64,000 nt of DNA from an uncultured Phycisphaerales bacterium. Lineage in GTDB: Bacteria; Planctomycetota; Phycisphaerae; Sedimentisphaerales; Anaerobacaceae. The translations under genes were made by a program, and so were the position numbers. The DNA lies in assembly GCA_937927975.1 (NCBI GenBank), contig CALEZT010000157.1, positions 1 to 64,000 of the forward strand, written 5' to 3'. Positions 28,948 to 38,343 of the stretch are shown one piece after another. Numbering within the stretch: position 1 is the stretch's first letter; every line of letters begins with the position of its first letter. The notes beneath the pieces were generated by a model, which was given only the letters and a program-made list of their open reading frames with translations, was not told the DNA's origin and did no database searches.

Positions 28948-29082
28948 GTACAACTCTCACCACACGGTCGATCCAACCAGCTACTCGATGGGCGCAGGAT
29001 AGCCCCACCACACGCAGTCCAGTGTAGCAGATTGCTCGCGGACAATCCAGAGGGCGAAAGAGGAATACAGGCGCTCGGTCCG

Positions 29083-30072
29083 TCAGTTGGATGGGGCCGG
29101 GGGGAGTGGTTCCGGCTTGATACGGGAGAACACCACCACCAGGACGACGCCCAGGACCGACAGCGAGAGCCCCAGGATCTGGGAAATCGTCAGGCCGGCG
29201 GTCTCGAACGGATTGTCGTCGCGGAGACCCTCGAGGGTGAACCGCATGATCCCATAGAGAATGAACATGACGCTGAACGTCACGCCCGGCTGGGTGAGGA
29301 ACCCGTGCCGGCCGGCAAGCTCAGCCTTGTGCGAGCGACGCCAGAGGACGTACAGGATCAGTCCCAGGAGGGCCGCACCGATCGAGGCGTAGAGTTGGGT
29401 CGGATGAACCGGCTTGCACCGATACGCCCCGCGCAGAACCTGCTCCTGCTGGGTGGGAGTGAGATACTTGAAGGGCTTGAGACCCGGCACGTATTCGCCG
29501 CGATCGTTGGTGTAGCCGAAGAACTCATCCGGCAGATGCAGGTGCGGCTCCAGACGACCGCGGTCGGGATCGGTCCTGACCTGGCTGTCGTAGGCGAATG
29601 AACCGTACGGAAACTGCACCGCCCAGGGCAGATCGGCCGGTTTGCCATAACAGCAGCCATTCAGGAAGCACCCGATCCGCCCGAACATCAGAGCCGCGGT
29701 CAAACCGATCGCCAACACGTCGAGGTAATGACACATCGGCAGTCTGTGATGGCGAATGTAGATCAGGATCGCCGCGATGGCCGCGACGACCCCGCCGAGC
29801 AACTCCAGGCCGCCGTTCCAGATGGCGAACAGCCCGCCCCAGTTGCCTCGGAACTGATCGTAGTAGTGAATGACGAAGAACGCTCGGGCGCCGACCACGC
29901 CGGCGATCAATGCGTAGAGGGCTGCGTTGGTGATGTGTTGGGGATCCCTCGTGAAATGGCGACTGAGATAGCGGATGACCGTGACAGCCGCCAGAAACCC
30001 GACGACCATCATGAAGCCATAGCTCTTGACCGTCAGATGGACAATGGGGATCTCGAACAGCTCGGGGTGCAT
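29083..30072 (-). CDS. lgt: Prolipoprotein diacylglyceryl transferase Lgt
   Basis: A 329-residue inner-membrane enzyme that transfers diacylglycerol to the lipobox cysteine of prolipoproteins. The Lgt signature GRIGCFLNGCCYGKP is present, with seven or so membrane helices and the C-terminal HPTQLY and GIMRFTLEGLRDDNP motifs. An insert of about 40 residues between the signature and HPTQLY (PDRGRLEPHLHLPDEFFGY...) is longer than in E. coli. It starts 4 bp after panD and is probably co-transcribed. Confidence 0.96.
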   Translation of the reverse strand: MHPELFEIPIVHLTVKSYGFMMVVGFLAAVTVIRYLSRHFTRDPQHITNAALYALIAGVVGARAFFVIHYYDQFRGNWGGLFAIWNGGLELLGGVVAAIAAILIYIRHHRLPMCHYLDVLAIGLTAALMFGRIGCFLNGCCYGKPADLPWAVQFPYGSFAYDSQVRTDPDRGRLEPHLHLPDEFFGYTNDRGEYVPGLKPFKYLTPTQQEQVLRGAYRCKPVHPTQLYASIGAALLGLILYVLWRRSHKAELAGRHGFLTQPGVTFSVMFILYGIMRFTLEGLRDDNPFETAGLTISQILGLSLSVLGVVLVVVFSRIKPEPLPPAPSN

Positions 30073-30076
30073 CGAC

Positions 30077-30433
30077 TCACTGCGGCTTCAGAATTCGGTT
30101 GTGTTCGTCCAGGACCACCACCTTGGGAACCAATCCCTCGGCCTCGTCGGGCGTGCATAAAGCGAAGCTGAAGATGATGATCACGTCGCCCGTCTTGATC
30201 AGTTGCGCCGCGGCGCCGAGCACCACGATCCGGCCCGAACCCGGCTCGCCCGGCACGGCGTAAGTCTCCAGGCGGTTGCCGTTGTTGACGTCGGCCACCG
30301 TCACCGCCTCGTAGGGCATGATTCCCGCCGCCCACATGAGGTTTTCGTCGATTTCGATGCTGCCGGGATAGTGCAGTTTGGCCTCGGAAACCCGACCCCG
30401 GTGCAGCTTGCTCTTAAGTACTTTGATTAACAT
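30077..30433 (-). CDS. panD: Aspartate 1-decarboxylase PanD
   Basis: A 118-residue pyruvoyl enzyme making beta-alanine for pantothenate. Self-cleavage is expected between Gly24 and Ser25 in HYPGSIEI, producing the pyruvoyl group on Ser25. The Lys9, Tyr22 and AAAQLIKTGDVIIIFSFA segments are conserved. It lies between panC and lgt on the same strand. Confidence 0.97.
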   Translation of the reverse strand: MLIKVLKSKLHRGRVSEAKLHYPGSIEIDENLMWAAGIMPYEAVTVADVNNGNRLETYAVPGEPGSGRIVVLGAAAQLIKTGDVIIIFSFALCTPDEAEGLVPKVVVLDEHNRILKPQ

Positions 30434-30486
30434 AGCTTACGTTGCGTTCTTTGCCCCTCGCATACTGGTTTTCGCGCCATTATATC

Positions 30487-31344
30487 CTACTTGGCGGTCG
30501 TGTCCACCACGATATTGTCGATCAGGCGAGTCGAACCCAGCCGGGCTGCGACCGCCACCAAGACCCGCCCGCGAATCGGATCGCAGGGTTCCAGGCTCTC
30601 CGCATCCATGATGCCGATATACTCAGGCCTCAGATCCGGCGACTGCGAGAGGACCCTGTTCATCTCCTCAGCGATTCTCACCGCATCCCGCTGGCCGCCC
30701 TGTATCAACTCGTCGCAATGCCTCATCGCCCGATAGATCACGGGGGCCTGGCTTCTCTCCTGTGGACTTAGGTACTGATTTCTACTACTCATCGCCAGCC
30801 CGTCCGGTTCGCGTACCGTCGGGCACACGACGATCTCCAGGGGCATGTCCAGGTCGGCCACCATGCGCCGGATCACCGTCGCCTGCTGCGCATCCTTCTG
30901 GCCGAAGAAAGCAACGTCGGCGCCGACGATGTTGAAGAGCTTCGTGCAGACGGTCGTCACGCCGCGAAAGTGCTGGGGGCGGGATTGTCCGCACAAGGGT
31001 TCGGTCAACTTGTCCACGGTCACCCAGGTGAGGCTCTTTCGAGGATACATCTCGCCGGCGCTGGGGGCGAAGATCGCATGAGCGCCGCATCGCTCGCAGA
31101 GTTGGGCGTCCTTCTCGAACGGACGCGGATACTTCTCGAAATCCTCGCCCGGCCCGAACTGGGTCGGGTTGACGAAGATACTCACGACCACGTAATCGCA
31201 GCGTCGAGCCGCGGTTTCGATCAGCGACGCATGGCCTGCGTGCAACGCCCCCATCGTCGGAACGAACCCAACGGTCTTGCCCGCCGCGCGGGCCCGAGCG
31301 ACATACCTGCGAATCTCTGCAATGGCCTCTGCTATTTGAATCAT
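30487..31344 (-). CDS. panC: Pantothenate synthetase PanC
   Basis: A 285-residue ligase joining pantoate and beta-alanine with ATP. PTMGALHAGHASLI contains the HxGH-type nucleotide motif; FGQKDAQQATVIRRMV and SSRNQYL are the other signatures. The start codon overlaps the stop of the upstream folK-dNK gene (ATGA), so translation is coupled. Together with panD it gives the two enzymes that make and use beta-alanine. Confidence 0.97.
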   Translation of the reverse strand: MIQIAEAIAEIRRYVARARAAGKTVGFVPTMGALHAGHASLIETAARRCDYVVVSIFVNPTQFGPGEDFEKYPRPFEKDAQLCERCGAHAIFAPSAGEMYPRKSLTWVTVDKLTEPLCGQSRPQHFRGVTTVCTKLFNIVGADVAFFGQKDAQQATVIRRMVADLDMPLEIVVCPTVREPDGLAMSSRNQYLSPQERSQAPVIYRAMRHCDELIQGGQRDAVRIAEEMNRVLSQSPDLRPEYIGIMDAESLEPCDPIRGRVLVAVAARLGSTRLIDNIVVDTTAK

Positions 31345-32447
31345 CTCTTAGATCTCGTCTCTGCCGGGAGGTAGGCGCGGACCTGGCGAACCACGTGATC
31401 GACCACCTCTTGGGAGTAGCCTGTCAGTCGGGTGGCCGGGATACGGATCACAGGACAGGCCTTCCAGCCTGCGAAGAGACGCTTGTAGTCCGCGTCGAGG
31501 GCTTCGAGGAACTCGAGCTTCATCCGTTGCTCGTACGGCCGATTTCGGCGGTGAATCCGCTCCAGACAATTCGCAGGCGAATCCTCCAGGTAGATCGCCA
31601 CCGACGGCGTTGCCACCTTTTCGGCGAACGACGGATAGATGCTCTCGTAGAGCCGCAACTGCTCGCCGTCGAGGAGCCGCCTGGCGTAGATCAGCTCCTT
31701 GTTGAAGACGTAATCCGTCACGAACGCGCGATCCGACGGCAGATGATCGGGACTCAGTTGCTCGGCGCGATGGACGAGAAAGTAGAGCTGCGAATCCAGG
31801 GCGAGTTCCGTCTTGCCGGCGTACACCTGGGAGAGAAACGGATTCGTGTCGTAGGGTTCGCACAGAACGGTTGCAGGCAGCGATTCAGCGAGCTTCCTGG
31901 CCAAGGTGGTCTTGCCGACCCCGATGACGCCGGAGACGCAGACCAGCCGTGGGGTTTGGGGATCGAGGAAGAAATCCCCGCCCGCCAGGCGACGCGACAA
32001 CTCGTCCACTGTTTCCTTGAGCGACGGATGAACGAGTTGAGGATTGAGCTGACACAACCCGTCGAGGACGAACGACCGCAGGTGGATATCGGGATGCGGC
32101 ACCGTCAGGTCCGGCCCGTCGAGCACCTGATCGTCGAAGAGCAGCAGGTCCAGATCGACCGTCCTGGGCTGCCACGAGGACTGCGGTTGTCGCCCCAGCG
32201 CCGTTTCCACCGCCTTGAGCCTGGCCAGAAGCCCTTCGGGCGTCAGCGTCGTGCGAATCTCCGCGACCCCGTTGACGTACTTGGGCTGGTCCATCCCCCC
32301 CAGCGGAAGCGTCTCCTTCAGGTCGCTGACGCGGGTCACCTCGACGTCGCCGTTGGCGCCGAGGATCCGCAGCGCCTCGCGGAGCAATCGTTCGCGATCG
32401 CCCAGGTTGCTGCCCAAACCGATATACGCCGTGGCCCGCTCAGTCAT
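31341..32447 (-). CDS. FolK-deoxynucleoside kinase fusion
   Basis: A 368-residue two-domain protein. Residues 1-165 are 6-hydroxymethyl-7,8-dihydropterin pyrophosphokinase (folate synthesis): YIGLGSNLGDRE, the WQPRTVDLDLLLF motif and PHPDIHLRSFVL are diagnostic. Residues 167-368 are a dNK/dGK-type deoxynucleoside kinase with P-loop GVIGVGKTT, TDYVFNK and the LID segment ERIHRRNRPYEQ. AGGAGGAG lies just upstream of the ATG at 32447. The reading frame continues further upstream through the end of dapL, but that part is not protein-like. It is coupled to panC through an ATGA overlap. Confidence 0.93.
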   Translation of the reverse strand: MTERATAYIGLGSNLGDRERLLREALRILGANGDVEVTRVSDLKETLPLGGMDQPKYVNGVAEIRTTLTPEGLLARLKAVETALGRQPQSSWQPRTVDLDLLLFDDQVLDGPDLTVPHPDIHLRSFVLDGLCQLNPQLVHPSLKETVDELSRRLAGGDFFLDPQTPRLVCVSGVIGVGKTTLARKLAESLPATVLCEPYDTNPFLSQVYAGKTELALDSQLYFLVHRAEQLSPDHLPSDRAFVTDYVFNKELIYARRLLDGEQLRLYESIYPSFAEKVATPSVAIYLEDSPANCLERIHRRNRPYEQRMKLEFLEALDADYKRLFAGWKACPVIRIPATRLTGYSQEVVDHVVRQVRAYLPAETRSKR

Positions 32448-32500
32448 GCGAACTCCTCCTGAACACAGGGCTCCATCCTCTGTGCCGACGACCGCCGATT

Positions 32501-33730
32501 TCACAATCGGGCGAGCCGATCCAGGGCCTCTTTCACATTCTCGGGCTGGCCGAAGGCGGTCAGTCGCACGTAGCCTTCGCCCGCCGGCCCGAACCCTGCC
32601 CCCGGCGTGCACACGACATTGGCTTCGTTTAGCAACCGATCGAAGAACTGCCACGAGCCCACGCCCTGGGGCATCCGTACCCAGATGTACGGCGCGTTGA
32701 CGCCGCCGTAGACCGTGTAACCCAGCTTCGTCAGTCCGCCGCGAATCGTGGCTGCGTTGGCCATGTATCCGTCGATCGTCTGCTGAATCTGCTTCCTGCC
32801 CTCGGGCGAGTAGATCGCGGCGGCCCCGACCTGGGTAACGTAGGAGACGCCGTTGAACTTCGTGCAGTGCCGACGCTTCCAGATCGGATTGACGTCCACC
32901 GGTTTGCCGTCCTTCGTATAGGCCTTGAGCTGCTTGGGAACGACGCTGTAGGCGCAGCGAATGCCCGTGAAACCCGCAGTCTTCGACCAACTGCGGAACT
33001 CGATCGCGACCTCCTTGGCTCCTTCGATCTCGTAGATCGAGTGCGGGATCGCCGGGTCGCTGATGTAGGCCTCGTAGGCGGCGTCGAAAAGGAGCAGCGC
33101 TTTGTTCTTGCGGGCATATTCCACCCACTTGGCCAACTGGGCCTTGGTCGCCACCGAGCCGGTCGGATTGTTGGGGAAGCACAAGTAGACCATGTCGACG
33201 ACCTTGTCCGGCGGCTCAGGAACGAAACCGTTCTCCGCGGTGGCAGGCATGTAGACGATCCCGGCGTACTGCCCTTCCTCTCCGGCCGGGCCGGTCCGCC
33301 CCGCCATCACGTTGGTGTCGACGTAGACCGGGTAGACCGGGTCGGCCACTGCGACCACGTTGTCGACCCCGAAGATCTCCTGCATGTTACCGGTGTCGGA
33401 TTTCGCGCCGTCGCTGACGAAGACCTCGTCGAGGTCGATGCTCACGCCGCGAGAGGCGAAGTCGTTCTCCACGATCGCCTTGCGGAGAAACTCATAGCCG
33501 ACGCCGCTGTCTTCATAGCCCCGGAAGGTCTCCTTGCGGCCCATCTCGTCGACGGCCTTGTGCATGGCCTCGATCACCGCCGGAGCCAGGGGCTGCGTCA
33601 CGTCCCCGATGCCCATGCTGATGACCTTGGCCTGCGGATGTTCCTGCTTGAACAGGCGAACGCGCCGGCCGATCTCAGGGAACAGGTACCCGGCCCGGAG
33701 CTTCAAGAAATTCTCGTTGATTCTGATCAT
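32501..33730 (-). CDS. dapL: LL-diaminopimelate aminotransferase
   Basis: A 409-residue PLP enzyme converting tetrahydrodipicolinate directly to LL-diaminopimelate for lysine and peptidoglycan. It starts [20 protein letters not shown], the DapL signature. [20 protein letters not shown] and the PLP lysine motif [13 protein letters not shown] are present. The length matches the Chlamydia/plant-type family. It is the first gene of the minus-strand run dapL, folK-dNK, panC, panD, lgt. Confidence 0.97.
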   Translation of the reverse strand: MIRINENFLKLRAGYLFPEIGRRVRLFKQEHPQAKVISMGIGDVTQPLAPAVIEAMHKAVDEMGRKETFRGYEDSGVGYEFLRKAIVENDFASRGVSIDLDEVFVSDGAKSDTGNMQEIFGVDNVVAVADPVYPVYVDTNVMAGRTGPAGEEGQYAGIVYMPATAENGFVPEPPDKVVDMVYLCFPNNPTGSVATKAQLAKWVEYARKNKALLLFDAAYEAYISDPAIPHSIYEIEGAKEVAIEFRSWSKTAGFTGIRCAYSVVPKQLKAYTKDGKPVDVNPIWKRRHCTKFNGVSYVTQVGAAAIYSPEGRKQIQQTIDGYMANAATIRGGLTKLGYTVYGGVNAPYIWVRMPQGVGSWQFFDRLLNEANVVCTPGAGFGPAGEGYVRLTAFGQPENVKEALDRLARL

Positions 33731-33954
33731 GGTTTCGTAATCCTTCTCGTTGCCGCGATGGCGAATCGTGTGGTTTCCAGTCGAATCAGGGTGAGCATTC
33801 TATGGCCGGGCCAGGACCCCGTCAAGACTCAAACCCGCAATGGCTGTACGCCCGTGCAATCGGGGCGAACCTCTGATATAATACGCCGCCAGTTGTGCGG
33901 CTGTCCGGAGACGGTCGTGAGCTTGATGGCGTGGCAGTGTTCAAGGGGAGAACC

Positions 33955-36375
33955 ATGATGATGCGTTCCGGCGTTCTGACCGCTTGCGCGATGGCGATGA
34001 TCGCGATTCCCGGGTTGATGTCGATTGCGCGCGCCGAGGGCGGCGCGCCGTCGTTCGCCTCGGCCCGACCCGTCTGGGTCACAGACCGCCAGACCGAGAA
34101 GAACCTGTTCGTGGGGTTCCGAGCGGTCTTCGAGCAACCCCGGCAAGGCAGGCCGATGCTTCGTGTCACGGCCTCTTCGCTCTACCGTGTGTACCTCAAC
34201 GAGCAATTCGTGGGCCACGGCCCCGCCCGCGGGCCCCACGGTTACTGGCGAGTCGATGAGTGGCCCCTCGACTGCCGGCAGGGACGCAATATCCTGGCAA
34301 TCGAGGTGGCGGGGTACAACGTCAACAGCTACTATCTCCTGGACGAACCCGCCTTCCTCCAGGCCGAGGTGGTCTGCGACGGAGCGGTCCTCGCTTCGAC
34401 TGCCGGTCAGGGATCTGCCTTCGAGGCGACCATCCTCAAGCATCGCGTGCAGAAGGTCCAGCGATACAGCTTCCAGCGGCCGTTCATCGAGTACTATCGC
34501 CTCAGCGCAGGCGACGACCAGTGGTGGAGCCGGTCCCCTTCGGAGTCGGCGTCCTGCTCAGTCCAAGGCGTCAAGAGTCTCCTGCCCCGCCGGGTGGCGT
34601 ATCCCCGGTTCTCGATGCGTCAGCCGGTGCGTGTGCTCTCCGAGGGCACGCTGCAACGCGACGTCGCCGTGGCGCAGCTCTGGAAAGACCGCTCGCTGGT
34701 CAACATCGGGCCGCAACTGAAAGGGTATCCCGAGAGCGAACTGGAGGTCGTCCCGTCCATCGAGCTGCAGAAGATCGGTTCCACGTTCACAGGCGCCACC
34801 GAAAGGCTCTACCAGCCCCGCGAGGCCCTGTCCCTTGCTGAAAACACGTTCGCCATCGCCGACCTCGGGACCAATCTCACCGGTTTCCTCGGGGCCGAGG
34901 TCGCGTGCGCCAAACCGACGACGCTGTACATCACGTTCGACGAGGTCCTGACCAGGAACGACGTGGACTCCAAGCGGCTCGGCTGCGTCAACGCGGTCTG
35001 CTACGAGCTCCAGCCGGGGACGTATCGCCTGGAGTCTTTCGAGCCCTACACCCTGCGGTACCTCAAGCTCAACGTCCTGGCGGGCGACTGCAAGGTGAGG
35101 AACCTCTACCTCCGCGAATGCGCCAACGGCGAGGCCGACGAAGCCCAGTTCTCATGCAGCGATCCGGCCCTCAACCGCATCTTCGAGGCCGCCAGGCAGA
35201 CCTTCCGCCAGAACGCGTTGGACATCTTCATGGACTGCCCCTCGCGCGAGCGAGCCGGCTGGCTCTGCGATAGTTTCTTCACCGCCCGCGTCGCGTTCGA
35301 TCTGTGCGGCAACACAACCATCGAGAAGAACTTCTTCGAGAACTACCTGCTGCCGCCAAGCTTCGCGCATCTGCCGGAGGGGATGCTGCCCATGTGCTAC
35401 CCCGCCGACCACTACGACGGCGTCTTCATTCCGAACTGGGCGATCTGGTTCGTGATCGAGCTGGAGGAGTACATGGCCCGCAGCGGCGACCGTGAGATGG
35501 TCTGGGCCCTGCAGCCCCGGCTCATGGCCCTCAACGAGTACTTCCAGAGGTTCAGGAACCCCGACGGACTGCTGGAGAAGCTGCAAAGCTGGGTCTTCGT
35601 CGAGTGGTCCCGGGCCAACAGCTTCGTTCAGGACGTCAGTTACCCGAGCAATATGCTCTACGCAGCGGCCCTGGCGGCGGCCGGTCGGATGTACGACCAG
35701 CCTGCCCTGCTGCACGAAGCCGAGCAGATGCGAGAGACGATCCGCAAGCAGTCCTTCGACGGCGAGTTCTTTGTGGACAACGCCCTTCGCAAGGACGGCC
35801 GGCTCGAAGTCACCCGCAACCGCACGGAGGTCTGCCAGTACTTCGCGTTCTTCTTCGACGTCGCAACGCCCCAGACGCATCCCAAGCTCTGGGATCGGCT
35901 GGTCCACGAGTTCGGACCCCAGCGAAAGACCACGAAGGCCTTCCCCGAAGTGCACCCGGCCAACGCCTTCATCGGCAACTACCTGAGGTTCGAACTGCTG
36001 AGCCGCTATGGCCACGTGGCCCAGATCAAGAAGGAACTGTCCGACTATTACCTCTACATGGCCGACCGGACGGGAACGCTCTGGGAGAACGTCGGCGACG
36101 AGGCGAGCTGCAATCACGGCTTCGCCTCCCACGTGGCCCACAGCTTCTATCGCGACGTTCTCGGCGTGCGTGAACTGGACACACAGAAGAAGCTCGTCCG
36201 GCTCAAGATCGCCGACGTCGGTCTCGACTGGTGCGAGGGCAAGCTCATGACGCCCCAGGGGCCGCTGGCGGTCCGCTGGTGGAAGGACAAGGGCCGGACG
36301 CTCTGCCGCGTGGACCTGCCCGCCGGGTACAGTCTGCAGAACGAAAGCCCTAAAGGCAGCGTCACGATTCAGTGA
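33955..36375 (+). CDS. GH78-like alpha-L-rhamnosidase (six-hairpin glycosidase)
   Basis: An 806-residue protein with a signal peptide (MMMRSGVLTACAMAMIAIPGLMSIARA). N-terminal beta domains (about 40-390) lead into an (alpha/alpha)6 barrel. MDCPSRERAGWLCDS matches the DCP-RxERxGW signature of GH78 near its catalytic region; FVEWS and the late DEASCNHGFASHVAHSFY segment resemble the rest of the active site. It should release rhamnose or a related sugar from polysaccharides outside the cytoplasm. AAGGGGAG precedes ATG 33955. The 3' end overlaps the convergent nitroreductase gene by 14 bp. Confidence 0.85.
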   Translation: MMMRSGVLTACAMAMIAIPGLMSIARAEGGAPSFASARPVWVTDRQTEKNLFVGFRAVFEQPRQGRPMLRVTASSLYRVYLNEQFVGHGPARGPHGYWRVDEWPLDCRQGRNILAIEVAGYNVNSYYLLDEPAFLQAEVVCDGAVLASTAGQGSAFEATILKHRVQKVQRYSFQRPFIEYYRLSAGDDQWWSRSPSESASCSVQGVKSLLPRRVAYPRFSMRQPVRVLSEGTLQRDVAVAQLWKDRSLVNIGPQLKGYPESELEVVPSIELQKIGSTFTGATERLYQPREALSLAENTFAIADLGTNLTGFLGAEVACAKPTTLYITFDEVLTRNDVDSKRLGCVNAVCYELQPGTYRLESFEPYTLRYLKLNVLAGDCKVRNLYLRECANGEADEAQFSCSDPALNRIFEAARQTFRQNALDIFMDCPSRERAGWLCDSFFTARVAFDLCGNTTIEKNFFENYLLPPSFAHLPEGMLPMCYPADHYDGVFIPNWAIWFVIELEEYMARSGDREMVWALQPRLMALNEYFQRFRNPDGLLEKLQSWVFVEWSRANSFVQDVSYPSNMLYAAALAAAGRMYDQPALLHEAEQMRETIRKQSFDGEFFVDNALRKDGRLEVTRNRTEVCQYFAFFFDVATPQTHPKLWDRLVHEFGPQRKTTKAFPEVHPANAFIGNYLRFELLSRYGHVAQIKKELSDYYLYMADRTGTLWENVGDEASCNHGFASHVAHSFYRDVLGVRELDTQKKLVRLKIADVGLDWCEGKLMTPQGPLAVRWWKDKGRTLCRVDLPAGYSLQNESPKGSVTIQ

Positions 36376-36892
36376 GCCACCGGTTCTCGCGAATCTTGCA
36401 GGTCTTGAGGTCTTCCGCAAACCGCGGTTCCGGTCGTTCGGCCGGGTAGCCGACGGCAATGATGCACTCGACCTTGATGTGTGGCGGGATGCCCAGCAGA
36501 GCCTGGATGTGCTGTTCGGAGGTCGCTGCGTCGTCGAACCAGCGATTGCGCACCTGGATCCAGCAAGTGCCCAGGCCGATTGACTGCGCGGTCATCTGCA
36601 CGAGGATCGCAGCGATGGAGCAATCCTCGACCCAAACGTCGCTGGCTCGGCTGTCGCCGCAGACGACAATGCCCAGCGCCGCTCCTTCGAGAAAATCCGC
36701 TCCATGAGGCTTGCACCTGGCCAGCTTCGCCAGCAGTTCGCGATCGTCGACGAAGACGAATTCCCACGGATCGATATTCCTTGACGAAGGCGACCGCAAC
36801 ACAGCCTCTTTCAGCAATCCCACCTTCTCCGTCTCGATGGCCCGGCCGGCGTACTCCCGAATGCTCCGCCGGGCTCTCAGCAGTTCAATCAT
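36362..36892 (-). CDS. Nitroreductase-family flavoprotein
   Basis: A 176-residue FMN-binding oxidoreductase. RARRSIREYAGRAIE and RSPSSRNIDPWEFVFV form the FMN phosphate/ring-binding N-terminus; GLGTCWIQVR and IIAVGYPAERP are typical later motifs. It acts as a cytoplasmic NAD(P)H-dependent reductase; the physiological substrate is unknown. It is short compared with NfsB (217), as in the small nitroreductase subgroup. Confidence 0.9.
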   Translation of the reverse strand: MIELLRARRSIREYAGRAIETEKVGLLKEAVLRSPSSRNIDPWEFVFVDDRELLAKLARCKPHGADFLEGAALGIVVCGDSRASDVWVEDCSIAAILVQMTAQSIGLGTCWIQVRNRWFDDAATSEQHIQALLGIPPHIKVECIIAVGYPAERPEPRFAEDLKTCKIRENRWLTES

Positions 36893-36901
36893 AAGGCACC
36901 C

Positions 36902-37010
36902 GATTTACTATCTGCGATTTCCGATTTACTATTGAGATCCGTTGGCTGGTCACGTATCCCACGTCGCCGCGCCAGCCAGATAGTAAATCGAAAATCGTAA
37001 ATAGCAAATG
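36902..37010. repeat. Long imperfect inverted repeat of the ATAGTAAATCG type
   Basis: The arm at 36902-36933 and the arm at 36978-37010 are complementary at roughly 28 of 32 positions, around a 44-bp centre. Each arm contains the AT-rich word ATAGTAAATCG followed by AAATCG and ATAG again. It lies between the divergent nitroreductase and aminotransferase genes and may form a cruciform or bidirectional regulatory structure. It resembles the AT-rich intergenic palindromes scattered through such genomes. Confidence 0.7.
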
Positions 37011-37025
37011 AAAGGCCCTTCGGGC

Positions 37026-38195
37026 ATGAGCGATACATTCGATTTCGACCGGATCATCGACAGACGCGACAGCGCCAGTCTCAAGTGGGACAAGTACAAG
37101 GGCAAGGACGTCATCCCGATGTGGGTGGCGGATATGGACTTCCAGGCCCCCCGGCCGATCCTGGAGGCCCTGCACGAGCGGGTGGAGCATGGCGTCTTCG
37201 GTTACGGCGTGCCGCCGGAGGGACTGGTCCAAGTCGTCGTGGACCGAATGGCCCAGCAGTACGGCTGGACCATCCAACCTTCGTGGATCGTCTGGATGCC
37301 TGGCGTCGTATCCGCGCTCAACGTCGCATGTCGGGCCTGCGGCGACGATGGCGACGAGGTTCTCATCTTTTCGCCGATCTATCCGCCCTTTCTGTCCGCC
37401 CCGCCGTCCGCGCGCCGGAACGTCAAGACGATCCCGCTGGCCCGCGAGGCCGGACGGTACGTCATGGACTGCGATCGATTCGAACATGAAATCGATGCCA
37501 AGTCCCGACTCCTGATCCTGTGCAACCCGCACAACCCGGTGGGCCGGCGTTTCGACCGGCGCGAGCTTGAGCGTGTCGCAGAGGTCTGTCTGGCCCGCGA
37601 CCTGGTCATCTGCTCCGACGAGATCCACTGTGATCTCATCATCGATGGCGGGCCCCACACGCCGACCGCGTCGCTGAGCCCCGAGATCTCCGCGCGAACA
37701 ATCACCCTGATGGCTCCGAGCAAGACCTTCAACATCCCCGGCCTGGGCTGCTCGTTCGCGATCATCGAGAACGCCGAGCTGCGGGCGAGGTTCAACAAGG
37801 CCCAGCACGGCATTGTCCCCGGCGTCAACGTGCTGGGCTATACCGCCTGCCTGGCGGCCTTTCGCGACTGCGAACCCTGGCGGCGGGCCCTCCTCGACTA
37901 CCTGCGAGTCAACGAGCAACTCGTTCACAGAATGGTCAACAACGAAATGCCCGGCCTGTCGATGGACCACGTCGAGGCGACCTATCTGGCCTGGATCGAC
38001 ACCCGCCCGTTGGGCCTCGCCCACCCCGGCCGATTCTTCGAACAGGCCGGCGTCGGGCTCTCCGACGGGGAGCATTTCGAGGGCGAAGGCTTCGTGCGAT
38101 TGAATTTCGGCTGCCCGCACGCTACCCTGCTGGCGGGCCTGGAGCGAATGAAACGGGCCGTGACGGGGATGGAACCCGTGCCCGGTCAATCGTGA
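37026..38195 (+). CDS. PatB/MalY-type aminotransferase (cystathionine beta-lyase family)
   Basis: A 389-residue PLP enzyme of fold type I. FDFDRIIDRRDSASLKWDKY and MWVADMDFQAP are signature N-terminal motifs of the PatB/MalY group, which cleave C-S bonds of cystathionine or act as aminotransferases. The PLP-binding lysine is in APSKTFNIPGL, and ICSDEIHCDL carries the Asp that contacts the pyridine nitrogen. I prefer ATG 37026, with AAAGG upstream; ATG 37008 lies within the inverted repeat and has no site. Confidence 0.9.
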   Translation: MSDTFDFDRIIDRRDSASLKWDKYKGKDVIPMWVADMDFQAPRPILEALHERVEHGVFGYGVPPEGLVQVVVDRMAQQYGWTIQPSWIVWMPGVVSALNVACRACGDDGDEVLIFSPIYPPFLSAPPSARRNVKTIPLAREAGRYVMDCDRFEHEIDAKSRLLILCNPHNPVGRRFDRRELERVAEVCLARDLVICSDEIHCDLIIDGGPHTPTASLSPEISARTITLMAPSKTFNIPGLGCSFAIIENAELRARFNKAQHGIVPGVNVLGYTACLAAFRDCEPWRRALLDYLRVNEQLVHRMVNNEMPGLSMDHVEATYLAWIDTRPLGLAHPGRFFEQAGVGLSDGEHFEGEGFVRLNFGCPHATLLAGLERMKRAVTGMEPVPGQS

Positions 38196-38343
38196 CACGG
38201 ATCGCGTGTCACGCGATAATCCGACTCCGAGTGGCAGCGACAAGCGGAGTCCTCGGAGCTTGTCGATGGCGAACGCGTAGAACCATCGACAAGCTGACGT
38301 TTGTCGATGCCACCCGGACCTGCCTTCGACAAGGAGACTCGTG

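Noticed and set aside
31341..33182. A 613-codon version of the FolK-dNK protein extending back into dapL.
   Set aside because: The extra N-terminal part is the antiphase of dapL; the ATG at 32447 has a strong ribosome-binding site and matches the FolK start.
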